Source of the DNA: Olsenella_L sp051876355
Lineage (GTDB): Bacteria; Actinomycetota; Coriobacteriia; Coriobacteriales; Atopobiaceae
NCBI GenBank assembly: GCA_051876355.1
Contig: JBJEHU010000038.1
Location: 35,187 to 99,186 of the forward strand
Length of the DNA stretch: 64,000 bases
Reading direction: 5' to 3'
Shown: positions 34,296 to 43,599 of the stretch, piece after piece
Layout: each line of letters opens with the position of its first letter
How positions within the stretch are numbered: position 1 is the first letter of the stretch
Program-made: the position numbers and the translations under genes
The notes under the pieces: model-generated
The model's database searches: none
Told to the model about the DNA's origin: nothing
What the model saw: only the letters and a program-made list of their open reading frames with translations

Positions 34296-35498
34296 ATGAA
34301 GAGCTATGCAAAGACAAAGGCCGGCATCTTCTCGCTGACCTTGCTGTCCATGGCGGCACTGGGCATCACGCCGTCTCTGGGCCTGATTATGGCAGATTTC
34401 CCCGAAGCCGGTGCTTCGACCGTCCAGATGCTCGTATCGCTGCCGAGCCTCACGGCCATCGCGGCGGCACTCATCGTTGCGCGGACAGCCAACCATATGA
34501 GCAAGAAGACGCTGTCGCTTCTGGGAGCCGCGCTTGTCGCCGCTGGCGGCCTTCTGCCGTTTGCGATTCCTGCTGGCATTGGCTTCATGCTTGTCTGCTC
34601 GGCCGTCCTTGGCCTCGGCGTCGGCTTCATAACGAACTTGACGCAGCTGCTCTTCACGGAGTTCCTGCCGCCTGAGGAGCGTCAGAGCGCCATGGCGCAG
34701 AACACCTGCTTCGTTAACATTGGCGCGATATTCATGACCATGGTGGGAGGCCAGCTCTCTGTCGGCGGCTGGAGGAACAACTATCTTGTCTACCTCATCG
34801 CTCTTGCGGTCCTCGCAGCTGCTGCCATATTGATTCCCCGCGACGAGCCGAAGGAAGAGGCTGCCAAGGCAGCTGACGTTGCGGCAGGAAAGGGGAGCAT
34901 GGCAAAGGCATCCTATGTCGTGCTTGTCCTCGGCATCCTCTTCCAGATTGCCTACAATGCCTTTCCGAACAATATTGCGATGTATCTTTCCGATACGGGA
35001 CTCGGCGACTCTGCTGTTGCGGGCCTCATGAGTTCCGTCATGCTTGCCGGCGGTCTTGTAGCAGGCGCTGTCCTCGGCAAGATCTTGCCCTACTTCCAGA
35101 AGAGCTCGTTTGCGGTTGCCTTCGCAATGGTCGGCATCTCGCTTCTGGGACTTGCTGTGCTGCCCAATCTCGGCACTGCCTATGTCTTCTCGTTCCTTGC
35201 CGGCGCCTCGCTTTCCGTCTTCTTCTCCCAGGCTCCCTTCGTCCTTTCTGTCATCAATCCTCCTGCCATGATTGCCCGGGCTATCGCTTTCTATTCGATC
35301 GGCACCTCTCTTGGCGGCTTTCTGAGCCCTGTTGTGCTCAATGCACTTTCGGGCGGCAATGCAGCTACGACATTCCTTGTGGCTGGCATTCTGGCTCTTG
35401 CTGTCTGCATCGTCCTTGCAGCCACCAGGTTCCAGGGAAAGGCGCTTGGCGAGTCGGCGCAGCATGCAGGCGATACCATGGAAGCAGCGAGGAACTGA
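34296..35498 (+). CDS. MFS transporter, probable rhamnoside permease
   Basis: 400 residues with about twelve membrane segments and a GGGAGG RBS. The loop 2-3 motif (RTANHMSKKTLSLLGA) and duplicated six-helix halves fit the Major Facilitator Superfamily. It is transcribed divergently from the AraC gene and lies 12 bases upstream of a GH78 rhamnosidase gene, so it probably imports a rhamnose-containing glycoside. Sequence alone cannot establish the substrate. Confidence 0.8.
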   Translation: MKSYAKTKAGIFSLTLLSMAALGITPSLGLIMADFPEAGASTVQMLVSLPSLTAIAAALIVARTANHMSKKTLSLLGAALVAAGGLLPFAIPAGIGFMLVCSAVLGLGVGFITNLTQLLFTEFLPPEERQSAMAQNTCFVNIGAIFMTMVGGQLSVGGWRNNYLVYLIALAVLAAAAILIPRDEPKEEAAKAADVAAGKGSMAKASYVVLVLGILFQIAYNAFPNNIAMYLSDTGLGDSAVAGLMSSVMLAGGLVAGAVLGKILPYFQKSSFAVAFAMVGISLLGLAVLPNLGTAYVFSFLAGASLSVFFSQAPFVLSVINPPAMIARAIAFYSIGTSLGGFLSPVVLNALSGGNAATTFLVAGILALAVCIVLAATRFQGKALGESAQHAGDTMEAARN

Positions 35499-35510
35499 AG
35501 GGGATCTGGC

Positions 35511-37871
35511 ATGAAGAGTGCAACGAGAGATTGGAAAGCATCCTGGATAGCGCCAAATGCTCCGAAGGCAATGGAAGAGCCGCCGGTGACGGTCGAGCAG
35601 ATGTTTGTCACGCACGAGATCCCCGCATCTCTTCCGAACGACGAGAGGCTGCGTCCCTGCACCTATCTGAGGAAGACATTCAGTGTGCCTTCCGGGAAGA
35701 AGGTCGAGAAGGCGACGCTTGTCTGCACGGCACATGGCATCTATGAGCCGCATCTGAATGGACAGGTCGTGACGGATGCGCTCTTTACGCCTGACTTCAC
35801 GTCCTACGGCAAGCTCCTGATGTATCAGGAATACGACGTGACGGATCTCATCGCTGAGAAGAACTGCCTTGGTGCCATCCTAGCCGATGGCTGGTATACG
35901 GGCAGGATCGGCGCGACAGGCGACTCCTGCCAGTTCGGAGATCAGCTTGCCTTCCTGGCAGAGCTCGAGATCTCCTACAGCGACGGAACGGCAGAGACCA
36001 TCTGCTCCGATACTGACTTCCATGGTGCGACCGGCCGCTATGTCTGGAGCGATATCTTCCTCGGCGAGAAGCAGGACTTGAGGCTTTCCCGTTCCGGCTG
36101 GGATACGGCAGCATACGTTGAGGATGCAGGCTGGAAGCCTGTCCTTGCAGCTGAATGCAGCTTCGATGAGCTGGTTCCCCAGATGGGCCCTCAGGTCAAG
36201 GTTGTAGACCGTCTCACGCCGCGTGCCATCTGGCAGGAGGACGACTTCACCATTGTCGACTTCGGCCAGGTCATGGCAGGCCGTGTCGTGCTGAATCTCA
36301 AGCTCCATGAAGGCCAGAAGATTCAGATCGAGCACAGCGAAGTGCTCGACCGCGAAGGGCATTTCTTCTGCAACATCTCTGGACGCAACAAGGACCAGAC
36401 CGACATCTTTATCGGTGATGGAACGAAGGCTGAGCTCAAGCCCCACTTCAGTTTCCATGGCTTCCGTTACGCAAAGATATCCGGACTCACGGGGTCGCTC
36501 GAACCTTCTGAAGTCAGCGCTGAGGTGCTCTCTTCGGATATGGAACGTACAGGCACGCTTGTTACCTCGGATAGCCGTATCAACCAGCTTCTCGCGAATA
36601 TCCTCTGGAGCCAGAAGGGCAACATGCTCTCCATCCCGACAGACTGTCCTCAGAGGGAGCGTATGGGCTGGACGGGCGATATCCAGGTCTTTGCTCCGAC
36701 AGCAACCTTCTTCATGGATGTCCGTGCATTCCTCGAGCGCTGGCTTGCCAGCGTACGTGTCGATCAGGGTGCTGATGGCCAGATCATCGACTACTCGCCG
36801 GCACCGAAGAGCATCTATACGACTGGCATCTTCGGCTCCTATTCCTCTGCTGGCTGGGGCGATGCAATTGTCTTCGTGCCCTGGACGCTCTATGAGCGCT
36901 ATGGGGACAGGCAGGTGCTTGAAGACTGTTTCTCTGCCATGAAGCACTGGCACGAGTTCTCTGTCGCAAGCGCTGCCGGCACCAAGAACGGCGAGAGCCG
37001 CTACATCTGGGATACGAAGTTCCACTACGGCGACTGGATGTTCCCGAGCTACATGATCGGTAAGGATGCGAAGGGGCCGATCGATACGGCGATGGCAACA
37101 AAGGACATCGTGGCAACAGAGTTCCTGTACCGTCAGTCCATGGTGCTTGCGCAGGTGGCAGACGTGCTTGGAGAGACGACATATGCTGAGGATTGCAGGG
37201 CCTATGCAGCAAAGGTCCGTACTGCCTTCCAGCACCGCTTCTGCAAAGGGAATGGGCACCTTGCCTCTCCCTTCCAAGGACCTCTTGTCCTGGCTCTTGC
37301 CTTCGGGCTCATGCCGGAAGGTGAGGAGCAGGCAGCTGCCGATCTGCTTGCGCAGATGATTCACGAGAACGGAGACAGGCTCGATACGGGCTTCCTGTCC
37401 GTACCCTATCTGCTCGATGTGCTCTCGGACCATGGCTATGCAGAGCTTGCAGAGACGCTCCTCTTCCAGGACAGGTGTCCGAGCTGGCTCTACGAGGTAG
37501 AGCATGGCGCGACGTCGATGTGGGAATCATGGGCTGGCATCGAGGAGGATGGAACGGTCGGCATCTATTCCTTCAACCACTATGCCTTCGGCTGTGTCGG
37601 CGACTTCATTGTCCGCAAGGTCGGCGGCCTTGCCCCGAAGGCTCCCGGCTTCAAGGAGTTCACGGTCGCTCCGGGCACGGTGCAGAGAATCGATGGAGCA
37701 GAGCTCTCCTACAAGAGTGCATCGGGTCCGATCGATATTTACTGGAAGCGTGAAGACGACAGGATTCGCTTGGAACTTTCCGTTCCGGAAGGCACGAAGG
37801 CGCATGTCCTTCTTCCGGGACGTCCTGAAGAGGTGCTCGAGGAAGGCTCCTATACCCTCTGGTCTGACTAA
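35511..37871 (+). CDS. GH78 alpha-L-rhamnosidase
   Basis: 786 residues; AAGGGG precedes the ATG. The N-terminal beta-sandwich (ASWIAPN, CTYLRKTFSV, DGWYTGRIG) leads to the (alpha/alpha)6 catalytic domain with the signature TDCPQRERMGWTGD near residue 378, holding the general acid region, and the C-terminal YEVEHGATSMWESW and FNHYAFGCVGDFI segments. There is no signal peptide, so it acts on imported rhamnosides in the cytoplasm. Its stop TAA overlaps the start of the LPXTG peptide (TAATG). Confidence 0.93.
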   Translation: MKSATRDWKASWIAPNAPKAMEEPPVTVEQMFVTHEIPASLPNDERLRPCTYLRKTFSVPSGKKVEKATLVCTAHGIYEPHLNGQVVTDALFTPDFTSYGKLLMYQEYDVTDLIAEKNCLGAILADGWYTGRIGATGDSCQFGDQLAFLAELEISYSDGTAETICSDTDFHGATGRYVWSDIFLGEKQDLRLSRSGWDTAAYVEDAGWKPVLAAECSFDELVPQMGPQVKVVDRLTPRAIWQEDDFTIVDFGQVMAGRVVLNLKLHEGQKIQIEHSEVLDREGHFFCNISGRNKDQTDIFIGDGTKAELKPHFSFHGFRYAKISGLTGSLEPSEVSAEVLSSDMERTGTLVTSDSRINQLLANILWSQKGNMLSIPTDCPQRERMGWTGDIQVFAPTATFFMDVRAFLERWLASVRVDQGADGQIIDYSPAPKSIYTTGIFGSYSSAGWGDAIVFVPWTLYERYGDRQVLEDCFSAMKHWHEFSVASAAGTKNGESRYIWDTKFHYGDWMFPSYMIGKDAKGPIDTAMATKDIVATEFLYRQSMVLAQVADVLGETTYAEDCRAYAAKVRTAFQHRFCKGNGHLASPFQGPLVLALAFGLMPEGEEQAAADLLAQMIHENGDRLDTGFLSVPYLLDVLSDHGYAELAETLLFQDRCPSWLYEVEHGATSMWESWAGIEEDGTVGIYSFNHYAFGCVGDFIVRKVGGLAPKAPGFKEFTVAPGTVQRIDGAELSYKSASGPIDIYWKREDDRIRLELSVPEGTKAHVLLPGRPEEVLEEGSYTLWSD

Positions 37872-38098
37872 TGAGCATTCCAAATGAGAACCGAGGCTAC
37901 CTCGACCAAGCAGCGGATGGCAGCATACTCACAGTGAAGCAGGCTGCAGCTTCTGCTCCTGCTTATGCTCCGAAGCACATGGCAGAAAGCGCATTGCCGA
38001 ACACAGGCGATACGCAGAATCCGGCACTGCCGCTTGGCCTTGCAGGGGCAGGCCTTCTGGCGGCATTCGCAGGATTGCGTCGCCGCCGCGAGGAGTAG
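37871..38098 (+). CDS. Orphan LPXTG cell-wall sorting peptide
   Basis: 75 residues beginning at the ATG of the TAATG overlap with the GH78 stop. The C-terminal half is a complete sorting signal: LPNTG at about residue 42, a hydrophobic stretch ALPLGLAGAGLLAAFAGL and RRRREE. There is no signal peptide and only about 40 residues precede the motif, so as a separate protein it could not be exported normally. It is likely the remnant of a surface protein, or the product of coupled translation or a frameshift with GH78. The two frames differ. Confidence 0.6.
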   Translation: MSIPNENRGYLDQAADGSILTVKQAAASAPAYAPKHMAESALPNTGDTQNPALPLGLAGAGLLAAFAGLRRRREE

Positions 38099-38128
38099 CG
38101 GAAGCTTGCTCCAGGATTGAACCTTTTG

Positions 38129-38165
38129 GCGGGGTGCGGGCATTGCCTGCACCCCGCTTCCTTTG
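38129..38165 (+). terminator. Terminator of the rhamnoside operon
   Basis: GCGGGGTGC pairs with GCACCCCGC (9 bp) around an 11-base loop; TTCCTTT follows. Confidence 0.8.
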
Positions 38166-38412
38166 GGACTGAATGACTGCTGTTTCGTGATGCAGTTCTG
38201 CCAAAACATATACAGAAGTGTTAAAGAATTGGCAGATGCAGACAGCCACCGTGTCTTGGCTTTGAAGTATGCCTCGACTGCATTGCTACAATCGCTAAAC
38301 ATGTTTCTCTAGCCAGGCTGCCTTCCGTGCTGTGCCCGCTACCATAGGCGGCATTGCATATACGTGGCACCTGCCTTATGGGCAGATGCCCTCTCTTTGA
38401 CAGGATGGCTGG
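38166..38412. promoter_or_regulatory. Upstream region of the Bcr-type efflux gene
   Basis: With the preceding terminator, this forms a gene-free stretch of 314 bases. AT-rich segments run from about 38190 to 38300. TTGAAG at 38262 and TACAAT at 38287 could be a promoter with a long 19-base spacer. No gene or further repeat is seen. Confidence 0.35.
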
Positions 38413-39651
38413 ATGAAGACGCAGAGCTCATGGCTGGCACGCCCGCAGGAACATCTCGGCACGGCAGGCCTCATGGCCCTGCTTGTCGGTACCTCGATGC
38501 TCATGCCGCTCTCGCTCGACATGTATACACCGGCTGTGCCCCACATGGCAGAGCATCTGTCCACGACCACGGCAATGGTGAACCAGACGCTTGTGGGCTA
38601 CAACTTCTTCTTTGCCGTAGGTCTTCTCATCTTTGGTCCGCTCTCTGACAGGCGGGGCAGAAAGCCAGTTCTTCTCGGAGGCCTTGTCTGCTATGTGGCA
38701 GGATCTCTTGCCTGCGCTCTGGCGCCTACCATCGAGGTCCTCATCACAGCACGCATTGTCCAGGCTCTTGGAGCAGGGGCGGCTGATGCAATGACGAACG
38801 CAGTGGTGAAGGATGCGTTCCTCGAAGAGAAGCGGCAGCTTGCTATCTCCTTCATCCAGCTCATGTTCATCCTGGGACCGATCGTGGCGCCTCTTGCCGG
38901 TGCCTGGGTCGTTATGGCGCTCGACTGGCGGGCTACGTTCTGGATCCTCTCTGTGGCAGGCATGCTCTTCCTCGTGCTGGCGCTCTTCTTCGAGGAGTCG
39001 CTCCCCGTCTCGGAGCGCTATGTCTCGAGCGAGAAAGGGGAGACGGTCCGGCAGTTTGCAGAGGTCCTCAAGGTCCCCGCCTTCACGTTGCCGCTCCTCG
39101 TCCTCACGCTTCCGAACTTCGGCTTCATGGCATACGTGTCGGTAGCGTCCTTCGTCTACGAGTCGTACTTCGGGCTCTCCGAGATGGCCTATGGCATGTA
39201 CTATGCCTTTGCTGCCTTCGTGACCGTGCTTGGCCCCTTTGCCTGGGAGCTCGCCTCGAAGCATATGCAGGCCAAGACGTTCATCACGGCAGAGATTGCG
39301 GTGGCCGTCTGTGCCGGTGTGGCGCTCCTTGCTTTCGGACATGCGGTACCCCAGCTCTTCTGTGCGGCATTTGCTGTCTTTGCAATCGTCGAGGCGAGCC
39401 TTCGTCCGCTCTCGACGAACATCCTGCTCTCGAAGTTCCATGATGCCGGCGGCACGACGGCTTCTGCCATCAACTTCACGAGCACGGCCCAGGGCTCTCT
39501 GGGCATGCTCCTTGTCGGCGCCCTTGGGACGGATTATGTGTCGGCGCTTGGCTGGACGATCCTCGGCAGCATGATCGTAGCGGCTTTCGGTTGGCAGGCT
39601 ATCCTCCGCGTCTATCCCCATGCTGCAGAGCTCAGAGCCTGGGACGAATAG
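38413..39651 (+). CDS. Bcr/CflA-type multidrug MFS exporter
   Basis: 412 residues with twelve membrane segments. Family motifs are SLDMYTPAVPHMAEHL in helix 1, GPLSDRRGRKPVLLGGL in loop 2-3 and ARIVQALGAGAADAMTNAVVKD in helix 4-5 (the Bcr/CflA pattern). It exports drugs or related hydrophobic solutes using the proton gradient. A UvrA2-like ATPase gene follows at 66 bases; UvrA2 proteins are often linked to resistance to DNA-binding antibiotics, which fits a joint detoxification role. Confidence 0.82.
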   Translation: MKTQSSWLARPQEHLGTAGLMALLVGTSMLMPLSLDMYTPAVPHMAEHLSTTTAMVNQTLVGYNFFFAVGLLIFGPLSDRRGRKPVLLGGLVCYVAGSLACALAPTIEVLITARIVQALGAGAADAMTNAVVKDAFLEEKRQLAISFIQLMFILGPIVAPLAGAWVVMALDWRATFWILSVAGMLFLVLALFFEESLPVSERYVSSEKGETVRQFAEVLKVPAFTLPLLVLTLPNFGFMAYVSVASFVYESYFGLSEMAYGMYYAFAAFVTVLGPFAWELASKHMQAKTFITAEIAVAVCAGVALLAFGHAVPQLFCAAFAVFAIVEASLRPLSTNILLSKFHDAGGTTASAINFTSTAQGSLGMLLVGALGTDYVSALGWTILGSMIVAAFGWQAILRVYPHAAELRAWDE

Positions 39652-39717
39652 AGTGGCTTGCCTTCCAAGGCTTTCGGACACTACTCTTGTGAGCAGAAGA
39701 TACTCCTGGAGGCATGC

Positions 39718-42222
39718 ATGAAGAACATTCCCGAAACGATAGAGGTGCATGGCGCCCGAGTGCACAACCTGCGCTCAATCGATGTACGTGTGCCGCTCCA
39801 TGAGATTGTCGGCATTGCCGGCGTCTCGGGTTCCGGCAAGAGCTCGCTTGCGCTCGGCGTCCTCTATGCAGAGGGCTCCCGCCGCTATCTCGAGGCGCTC
39901 TCGACCTATACAAGACGCCGCCTCACGCAGGCAGCACGGGCCGATGTCGACGAGGTGCGCTATGTGCCGGCAGCGCTTGCGCTCCACCAGAGGCCGCCGG
40001 TGCCAGGCATCCGTTCGACCTTCGGAACGATGACGGAAGTGCTGAACTCGCTCAGGCTCCTGTTCTCCCGTGTCGGCTCCTACAAGTGCCCGAATGGGCA
40101 TAGGGTTCCGCCTTCGATGAATGTGGCGCTCGAGAAGCCGCTGGTCTGCCCCGTCTGCGGCGCGGAATTCTATGGACAGGGTGCAGAAGACCTTGCCTTC
40201 AACAGCGATGGTGCCTGCCCTGCCTGCGGAGGCACGGGCACGATGCGCGTCGTCGACGAGAGCACGCTCGTGCCGGACGAATCGAAGACGATCGATGAAG
40301 GAGCGGTCGCTCCCTGGGGCACGCTCATGTGGTCCCTCATGAAGGATGTCTGCCGCGAGATGGGCGTGCGCACCGATGTGCCATTCTCGGAGCTGACGCC
40401 GGAAGAGCGAGAGATCGTCTACCACGGTCCGGCAGAGAAGCGGCACATCGTCGTGCACAACAAGAGCTCGAACACGGCAACGGAGCTCGACTTCACGTAT
40501 TACTCTGCTGTTGCCGCGGTCGAGAATGCGCTCTCGAAGGCCAAGACGGAGAGCGCCTTCAAGCGCATCGCCCGGTTCCTGAAGGAAGAGCCCTGTCCTG
40601 TCTGCGGCGGCACACGCCTCTCCCAGAAAGCGCGCAACCCCGAGATTCTGGGCATCAATCTGGCAGAAGCAACGAAGATGACGGTCGATGAGCTTGCGCT
40701 CTGGCTGCCGAAGGTCGTGCCGAGCTTGCCCGAAGAGATGCAGCCCATGGGTGCTTCCATCATCGCGACGCTCGACGAGCCTCTGGCGCGCCTCAAGGAG
40801 CTCGGTCTTGGCTATCTTGCACTTGACCGTGCAGGGTCGACGCTCTCGACAGGCGAGCGCCAGCGCGTGCAGCTTGCCCGTGCGGTCAGGAACAGGACGA
40901 CCGGTGTCCTCTATGTGCTCGACGAGCCTTCGATTGGCCTCCATCCGGCAAATGTCGAAGGGCTCCTGGGAGTGATGGATGACCTTCTCGAAGATGGCAA
41001 CTCGGTCGTCGTTGTGGACCACGATGTGCATGTGCTCGAGCATGCGCATCACCTGATCGAGGTAGGGCCGGGCTCCGGCAAGGAGGGTGGCCGCATCATC
41101 GCCGAGGGAACGCCGGAAGAGGTGGCGAAGAGCTCTGATTCCCGCATCGCTCCCTACCTTATGCAGGACAGCCCGAAACGGTTGCGTCCTCAGCGCTCTC
41201 AGAAGGAGCTCTTCTCGCGGGGTGCGCTTGCGCTCTCGACGAATGCCCTCCATACCGTGCACCCACTGGAGGTGAAGCTGCCGCTCGGGGCCCTGACGGT
41301 CGTCACGGGTGTCTCCGGCTCCGGCAAGACGACGCTCGTGCTTGAATGCCTCGTGCCAGCGCTCGAGGCGCTCTCCAAGGGAGAGAAGCTGCCGCCTCAG
41401 GTGCGCGCGCTCGATCCTTCCGGCATCGAGAAGGTGCATCTCATCGATTCCACGCCGATCGGCGCGAATGTGCGCTCGACCGTTGCTACCTATTCGGGCG
41501 TGATGGACGAGCTCAGACGTGCCTTTGCCCAGGCCCCTTCTGCAAAGGAGCAGGGCCTCCATGCGGGAGACTTCTCGTACAATACCGGGTCGCTTCGCTG
41601 CCCAGTCTGTGATGGCACGGGCACGATCTCGCTCGACGTGCAGTTCCTGCCGGATGTCGAGATCACCTGCCCTTCCTGCCACGGCGGAAGGTTCGGCGAT
41701 GCGGCATGGGACGTGAAGCGGAGCTTCCAGCGCGCAAGGAAGGGGACAGAGCCTCAGACCTTTGCATTGCCCGAGCTCATGGAGATGACCATAGATGAGG
41801 CGCTCTGTGCCGTGTCCTCGCTCAAGCGCGTGCATGGGCAGCTCCAGGTGCTCCACGATCTGGGGCTCGGCTATCTCACGCTCGGCGAGGCGACGCCTGC
41901 ACTTTCGGGCGGCGAGGCGCAGCGCTTGAAGCTTGCTGGCGAGATGGAGCGCGACCAGAAGGATGCGCTCTTCGTCTTCGACGAGCCGACGATCGGCCTC
42001 CACCCTCATGATGTGGAAGTGCTCGAGGGAGTCCTCCAGACGCTTATCGACCACGGTGCGACCGTGCTCGTGATTGAGCACGACCTCGATATGATTGCGA
42101 ACGCCGACTGGATGATCGATATGGGGCCAGGCGGTGGCCAGGCAGGAGGACGCATCGTCTACGAGGGTGTGCCGGCAGGTGCCAGAAGCTGTCCTGCATC
42201 GGTGACGGGCCGCTATCTCTGA
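39718..42222 (+). CDS. UvrA2-like ABC ATPase (excinuclease subunit A paralogue)
   Basis: 834 residues from ATG 39718 (GGAGG six bases upstream), about 100 shorter than housekeeping UvrA. Two ABC modules are present: Walker A SGSGKSSLA (near residue 36) and SGSGKTTLV (near 535), with signatures LSTGERQRVQLARAV and LSGGEAQRLKLAGEM. Zinc fingers of the CPxCxG type occur at about residues 140-180, 290 and 640. Short UvrA paralogues usually lack the UvrB-binding region. It may bind drug-damaged DNA and confer resistance with the adjacent exporter. Confidence 0.88.
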   Translation: MKNIPETIEVHGARVHNLRSIDVRVPLHEIVGIAGVSGSGKSSLALGVLYAEGSRRYLEALSTYTRRRLTQAARADVDEVRYVPAALALHQRPPVPGIRSTFGTMTEVLNSLRLLFSRVGSYKCPNGHRVPPSMNVALEKPLVCPVCGAEFYGQGAEDLAFNSDGACPACGGTGTMRVVDESTLVPDESKTIDEGAVAPWGTLMWSLMKDVCREMGVRTDVPFSELTPEEREIVYHGPAEKRHIVVHNKSSNTATELDFTYYSAVAAVENALSKAKTESAFKRIARFLKEEPCPVCGGTRLSQKARNPEILGINLAEATKMTVDELALWLPKVVPSLPEEMQPMGASIIATLDEPLARLKELGLGYLALDRAGSTLSTGERQRVQLARAVRNRTTGVLYVLDEPSIGLHPANVEGLLGVMDDLLEDGNSVVVVDHDVHVLEHAHHLIEVGPGSGKEGGRIIAEGTPEEVAKSSDSRIAPYLMQDSPKRLRPQRSQKELFSRGALALSTNALHTVHPLEVKLPLGALTVVTGVSGSGKTTLVLECLVPALEALSKGEKLPPQVRALDPSGIEKVHLIDSTPIGANVRSTVATYSGVMDELRRAFAQAPSAKEQGLHAGDFSYNTGSLRCPVCDGTGTISLDVQFLPDVEITCPSCHGGRFGDAAWDVKRSFQRARKGTEPQTFALPELMEMTIDEALCAVSSLKRVHGQLQVLHDLGLGYLTLGEATPALSGGEAQRLKLAGEMERDQKDALFVFDEPTIGLHPHDVEVLEGVLQTLIDHGATVLVIEHDLDMIANADWMIDMGPGGGQAGGRIVYEGVPAGARSCPASVTGRYL

Positions 42223-42264
42223 GATGCTATCCTTTCCCAGGAGGATGCAAGAGAAAGCGGGAAC

Positions 42265-43338
42265 ATGGACCTTTCAGGAGAGATGATATTCGTCGTCTTT
42301 GCGGCAATCATGGCGGCTCTGGGCCAGCTCTGGTTCTGGAAGCTCCGGCTCGGCGAGGAGCGCACGATCTGGCTCGGATGTGCTGCCCTCGTGGCGGCAG
42401 GCACCACTGTCGCAGCGGTGTCCATCCTGCTTGTCGCCCTCTTTCCGGCAAGCTCCTTGGTGCAGACCCTCGTTACCCTTATCCTGGGCATCTTCTTCGT
42501 GCTGCTGCTCATGTTTCCCGTCATCCTCGTCGTGACGCTCATCGCGACGGGCGTACGCCTCATCCGGCGCGAGGGGAGAAGCCTCCACAACATGCTCTCG
42601 CTCGGGCTCGGGTGTGCAATGGTCGCCTATGTGGTCATCTGGCCGGTGATCAGAAGCATGCTCGGCGACATTCCGGTAGTGGGACTTGTCTTCGATTTCC
42701 TCTTCGGCTTCATCGCAATTCTTCTGGGCATCTTCGGCACGGCGTTCGCGTTCTATACCGTGGCAGGCATCGTCGTGCAGTGGCCGCACAGGCACCGCAG
42801 CTACGATGCAGTCGTCGTCCTCGGCGCTGGCCTCATGAAGGATGGCACGGTGACGCCGCTTCTCGCGAACCGGGTGAAGCGCGGCATAGAGGCATGGCGG
42901 GAGCATCCCGAAGCGAAGCTCATCATGTCAGGAGGGCAGGGTGCCGACGAGTTCCAGCCCGAGTCCCATGCAATGCGTGCCTTCGCGCTTTCCCAAGGCG
43001 TGCCAGAAGAGGCCATCCTCGTCGAGGACCGCTCTGCCAACACGCGCGAGAACCTCACGTTCACAGAGGCGCTCCGCGAGAAGGAGCAGCTCACCTCGAA
43101 GGGACGTCTCCTTGTCGTCTCTGATGACTACCATGTGCTCCGTGCGCTCCTGATCACCCGCACGCTCGGTATCGCTGCTGATGGTGTTGGCTCGAAGGTG
43201 CGCCTCTACTTTGCGCTCAATGCGCTTGTGCGCGAGTGGGTGGCCTATGTCGATCTGAAGCGCACCTTCTTCATGAAGCTTGCAGGCACCCTGCTTGTCG
43301 TCTATGCTGCGCTCTATATCCTGACAACGATTGCATAG
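42265..43338 (+). CDS. DUF218 (YdcF-like) membrane protein
   Basis: 357 residues. The first 175 hold about five membrane segments. Residues about 185-320 are a DUF218 domain with DAVVVLGAGLMKDGTVTPLLANRVKRG, LIMSGGQGADE and EDRSANTRENLTFT, followed by a final hydrophobic helix. The fold is a Rossmann-like envelope domain of unclear activity; related E. coli proteins SanA and YdcF affect the envelope. It is close after the UvrA2 gene. Confidence 0.85.
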   Translation: MDLSGEMIFVVFAAIMAALGQLWFWKLRLGEERTIWLGCAALVAAGTTVAAVSILLVALFPASSLVQTLVTLILGIFFVLLLMFPVILVVTLIATGVRLIRREGRSLHNMLSLGLGCAMVAYVVIWPVIRSMLGDIPVVGLVFDFLFGFIAILLGIFGTAFAFYTVAGIVVQWPHRHRSYDAVVVLGAGLMKDGTVTPLLANRVKRGIEAWREHPEAKLIMSGGQGADEFQPESHAMRAFALSQGVPEEAILVEDRSANTRENLTFTEALREKEQLTSKGRLLVVSDDYHVLRALLITRTLGIAADGVGSKVRLYFALNALVREWVAYVDLKRTFFMKLAGTLLVVYAALYILTTIA

Positions 43339-43349
43339 AGGCGTGTGTC

Positions 43350-43383
43350 AGCGGTGCTCCATGCCCTCCTTATGGAGGCCGCT
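43350..43383 (+). terminator. Hairpin after the DUF218 gene
   Basis: AGCGG-tg-CTCCAT pairs with ATGGAG-g-CCGCT, 11 bp with a bulge, loop of nine bases; no T-run. The rest of the gap to 43599 (261 bases) is AT-rich and shows no gene. Confidence 0.4.
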
Positions 43384-43599
43384 GCAGCATGCCGATTTAT
43401 TGATGACATATGTATATGCGCAGCACTGCACCTATATTACATATCATGAATGAAATCAAAGCTTTCAGCTAGCCAAGATATTTATCGTGCTTTTCCGCTG
43501 CCGGAGCGGGGGAGTATCTCTTCCAAGCGGCTTTTCAGGCGGCATCCGTATCCTCTCTTTCCAAGCTCATGACCTGCGGCCACGAGGAAAGAGGGGAAT

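Noticed and set aside
39775..42081. 768-codon minus-strand frame opposite UvrA2
   Set aside because: Shadow frame; no motifs, and the plus-strand product is clearly UvrA-like.
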